Assembly: GCA_017470145.1 (NCBI GenBank)
Contig: JAFUFB010000025.1
Coordinates: 1 to 64,000, forward strand
Reading direction: 5' to 3'
Length of the DNA: 64,000 nucleotides
Source of the DNA: Clostridia bacterium
GTDB taxonomy: Bacteria > Bacillota > Clostridia > Christensenellales > Aristaeellaceae
Shown here: positions 61,612 through 64,000 of the stretch, in pieces
How the letters are laid out: every line of letters starts with the position of its first letter
How positions within the stretch are numbered: position 1 is the stretch's first letter
Notes under the pieces: generated by a model
What the model saw: the letters and a program-made list of their open reading frames with translations, nothing else
Database searches by the model: none
What the model was told of the DNA's origin: nothing
Program-made: the position numbers and the translations under genes

Positions 61612-63588
61612 ATGCGACATATCACGATTGCGGAGAATCTGCTGGCTGGAACAATCCTGGAAGGAGAGGATTTGCTGTGTCTGTCCAACGAAGGGGGCGG
61701 CATATCCCTGCCGGGGATGGCGGAATCGGAGGAGCGGTGGCTGAATTTCCATCTGGAGGTGCTGGAGGATCACGCCCAGGCCTTTGAAGTTCGGCTCTAT
61801 GGGGCGGAAGAGGCGCCGCGGGTGATCATTCGCTTTGGAATGATGCCCCGCTGGCTGGCGGCGGTGGCTATTGATTTGAACTGGATGGATGGGCATATCC
61901 TTTTTCCAGGCCATCGGGTGGGGACCCAGAAGATCGTCATCCATGGCTCCCGCATCCAGCGGCAGGAGATTCAGCGAGCGGAGCTGGTCAGCATGACGGC
62001 CGCCTCTCCGGTGCATATTCGGCTGAGCCAGGTTTGCTATGAGGATGCGCCCTGTGCGCCGCTGCCCCTGCCGAAGGAAACCTGGATCGATCCCTTCGGA
62101 CAGTACACGCGGATGGATTGGCCGGGGAAGATCAAGGAGGAAGAGACCCTGGTGAACTTCCTGCGGGAGGAAGCGGGGAAGGAAAGCGCTTATCCTTTTG
62201 ATAATTGGACTTCCTGGGGCGGAGACCGGCGGCAGAAGATCGCGGAGGGGGTCGGATTCTTCGGAAAGAAAAAGAAGGGAGAGCGCTGGTATCTGGTGGA
62301 CCCAGAGGGGTACGCCTTCTTCAGCCTGGGATGCGACTGCGTGGTGGCCCGATGCGACGCCCGAATCGACGGGGTGGAAGATCTGCTGGGGGAGATTCCT
62401 TCCCGGGAGGAGGAGCCGGAGCTATACGGGGAGCGCCCCTTCCCCTGGGGCGAGATCGATCGGAAGATGGTGCTGTTTTCCTACGAGCGGTGGAGCCTGA
62501 AGCGGGCCTTTGGTGATGCCTGGGAATCTCAATGGCAGGGGATGATTACGGGGCAACTGAAGCGCATGGGAATCAATACCCTTGGGAACTGGAGCGAGCC
62601 GGCGCTGTATGGCAAAATGCCCTACGTGACCAGCCTGCCGGAATTCCCGGGGACGAAGCATTTCATCTTCCGGGATTTCCCGGATGTGCTGGCCGAGGAA
62701 TATCAGGCGGAGGCGACGCGATGTGCTCAAGCGCTGGCGGAACGGCGGGAGGATCCCTGGATGATTGGGTATTTCCTGCGCAACGAGCCCTCCTGGGCCT
62801 TCGTAGATGATTTGATCATCGCGGATGAGGTGCTGCGGGATCCGGAGGACACCGCCTGCAAGGCAGCGCTGATTGATTGGCTGCGGGAGAAGTATGGCTC
62901 CGCGGAGGCGCTGAGCCAGGCCTGGGGGAAGAAATTCAGCAGCTTTGAGGCCCTGCGCCAGCCCCTGCAGAAGGCATCGGACTTGTCTGACCAGGCGAAG
63001 GCGGATCTGCGGGCATTTTCCGCCATCCTGACGGAGAAATACATGCGGATTCCCGCCGAGACCTGCCGGGCGGTGGATCCGAATCACATGATTCTGGGCA
63101 TGCGCTGGGCCTGGATTTCCGACCCGCTGCTGGTTTCTGGATGGGACGCCTTCGATGTGTTCTCCATCAACTGCTATGCCGTGGATCCCACCCCGGCCAT
63201 TGAGCGGGTGCGGGAATTGGGAGTGGATTTGCCCGTCATGATCGGGGAATTCCATTTCGGAGCCCTGGACGCGGGCTTGCCGGCCACCGGGCTGGAGGCA
63301 GTGCCTAACCAGGCGGAGCGTGGAAAGGCGTATCGGCATTACTGCCAGAAGGTGGCAGCCCATCCCAATGGCGTGGGATGCCATTGGTTCCAGTGCTATG
63401 ATCAGTTCGCTTTGGGCCGCTTCGACGGGGAGAATTATAACATTGGCCTGTTTGATATCACCCTGCGGCCCCATGAGGAGATGCGAAAGGCGGCCTTGCA
63501 GACTGCGAAAGAGATTTATGAGATTAACAATGGCACTCAGGAGCCCACCGCGGAAAAGCCCCAGAGCCTGCCCATGATTGCGTATTGA
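61612..63588 (+). CDS. Clan GH-A glycoside hydrolase, agarase (GH50)-like
   Basis: 658 residues, no signal peptide, so it probably acts on imported oligosaccharides. An N-terminal beta domain (to about 190) is followed by the segment WYLVDPEGYAFFSLGCDCV, characteristic of GH50-type agarases and related families. Catalytic candidates are Glu in GYFLRNEPSW near 388 (acid/base, N-E) and Glu in VMIGEFHFGA near 545 (nucleophile). The spacing fits a (beta/alpha)8 barrel of clan GH-A. Substrate is probably a beta-galactoside or related sugar, but GH42, GH165 or a new family are possible. GGAGG lies before the ATG. The gene lies 219 bases after importer 2, suggesting that it digests what that importer brings in. 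Confidence 0.75.
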   Translation: MRHITIAENLLAGTILEGEDLLCLSNEGGGISLPGMAESEERWLNFHLEVLEDHAQAFEVRLYGAEEAPRVIIRFGMMPRWLAAVAIDLNWMDGHILFPGHRVGTQKIVIHGSRIQRQEIQRAELVSMTAASPVHIRLSQVCYEDAPCAPLPLPKETWIDPFGQYTRMDWPGKIKEEETLVNFLREEAGKESAYPFDNWTSWGGDRRQKIAEGVGFFGKKKKGERWYLVDPEGYAFFSLGCDCVVARCDARIDGVEDLLGEIPSREEEPELYGERPFPWGEIDRKMVLFSYERWSLKRAFGDAWESQWQGMITGQLKRMGINTLGNWSEPALYGKMPYVTSLPEFPGTKHFIFRDFPDVLAEEYQAEATRCAQALAERREDPWMIGYFLRNEPSWAFVDDLIIADEVLRDPEDTACKAALIDWLREKYGSAEALSQAWGKKFSSFEALRQPLQKASDLSDQAKADLRAFSAILTEKYMRIPAETCRAVDPNHMILGMRWAWISDPLLVSGWDAFDVFSINCYAVDPTPAIERVRELGVDLPVMIGEFHFGALDAGLPATGLEAVPNQAERGKAYRHYCQKVAAHPNGVGCHWFQCYDQFALGRFDGENYNIGLFDITLRPHEEMRKAALQTAKEIYEINNGTQEPTAEKPQSLPMIAY

Positions 63589-63598
63589 GAACGATAAA

Positions 63599-63621
63599 GC
63601 TCCCCTGCGGAGCGGGGGAGC
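63599..63621 (+). other. GC hairpin of the GCTCCCC family
   Basis: GCTCCCC and GGGGAGC arms closed by TGCGGAGCG, without a T-tract. Further inverted repeats ACTTGC/GCAAGT (63631-63653) and ATGCTGAT/ATCAGCAT (63665-63688) follow; no gene lies in 63589-63792. Confidence 0.6.
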
Positions 63622-63745
63622 GAGAAATTCACTTGCAAATAGGCGAAGCAAGTGGAATGCTTTCATGCTGATCTGAACAAATCAGCATTGCCTTTGCGTT
63701 TTCAAGGACAATGTTGATTAACAAAGGAAGATGTTCCGGCAACAT

Positions 63746-63782
63746 AAAAAAGTCCTCTTCCTTTCGGAAGAGGGCTCTTTTC
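63746..63782. terminator. Bidirectional terminator between convergent genes
   Basis: CCTCTTCC and GGAAGAGG around TTTC, preceded by AAAAAA and followed by a T-rich stretch, so it can terminate on either strand. Confidence 0.85.
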
Positions 63783-63792
63783 AAGCACTTTT

Positions 63793-64000
63793 TTAGTTTT
63801 CCGCCGCTGCAGCTTCCAGCGCCGCGTTGGCGGCCTCCAGAGCGGCCTGGGCCTTGGCCCGGCGCTCCGCCACCTCGGGCAGCTCCACGAAGGGAACCAC
63901 GCCCTCCACCGCGTCGGCGGGCTGAATCCGGGCGTCGGCGTGATCCGTGTCCAGTAGCACGTATTTCCGATTGCCCATGCCCAGCTCCTGCATGTAGGAC
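63793..64000 (-). CDS. C-terminal end of an unrecognised protein, partial
   Basis: The frame is open at the right edge of the window, so only the last 69 residues are visible. After VLLDTDHADARIQPADAVEG comes an alanine/glutamate-rich helix (AERRAKAQAALEAANAALEA) ending at TAA 63795-63793. The internal Met near 63993 need not be the start. Nothing identifies the family. Confidence 0.6.
   Translation of the reverse strand, partial: SYMQELGMGNRKYVLLDTDHADARIQPADAVEGVVPFVELPEVAERRAKAQAALEAANAALEAAAAEN

Overview
The window looks like a chromosomal segment of a Gram-positive, GC-rich member of the Clostridia (Bacillota). The evidence is AGGAGG-type ribosome binding sites, sigma-A-like promoters with 17-nt spacers, Cna_B/DUF11 surface-protein domains, LplB/YtcP-type sugar permeases, an ackA-yceD-rpmF cluster, a class GH13_8 branching enzyme, and signal peptides of Gram-positive style. 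The set of glycoside hydrolases and sugar importers suggests a gut or rumen glycan degrader. Family-level placement cannot be made from the sequence alone.

Layout. (1) 1-13.6 kb: the 3' part of a giant secreted adhesin-like protein (at least 3660 residues, open at the left edge) built from Cna_B, pilin-linker-like and seven near-identical DUF11-like repeats, followed by a very acidic oligopeptide-binding-type protein. (2) 13.6-24.9 kb: an AT-richer accessory island of toxin-antitoxin and nuclease genes (PD-(D/E)XK protein, Phd/PIN pair, HTH-DUF3990 protein plus partner, two ATPase-nuclease fusions, an AlbA_2 ATP-binding protein, HicAB). It is littered with short duplicated gene remnants. (3) 24.9-39.3 kb: housekeeping and cell-envelope genes: a P-type ATPase, a secreted repeat protein, a glycogen branching enzyme, tRNA-Val, an RluA-type pseudouridine synthase, a zinc-ribbon microprotein, an SH3 protein, a two-component system, a DegV protein with a VanY-type peptidase, and ackA-yceD-rpmF. 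(4) 39.4-48 kb: valS, a beta-mannosidase, an rsmH outside the division cluster, and a GH2 enzyme. (5) 48-63.6 kb: two carbohydrate ABC importers, each ordered permease-permease-binding protein. The second is preceded by a membrane-anchored AraC-type regulator and followed by an agarase-like GH-A enzyme. Between the importers lie rsmI, a small helical protein and a beta-lactamase-fold serine hydrolase.

The most striking signal is non-coding. In both importer operons the gap between the second permease and the binding-protein gene starts with two tandem copies of a 104-nt structured element (50313-50520 and 59582-59789). All four copies have the same length and the same stem/bulge/loop plan. 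Stem sequences change in compensated pairs while short unpaired stretches (AAATT, AGAG, GAGCG, CGAC, GACCGG) stay fixed. I do not recognise it as a known riboswitch or RNA class. It probably sets expression of the binding protein relative to the permeases, or senses a ligand. Other notable signals are an attenuator-like leader with an inverted-repeat operator before the first importer, an inverted repeat flanking the -10 box of the Phd/PIN pair, and a direct repeat of about 110 bp bracketing the first island gene.
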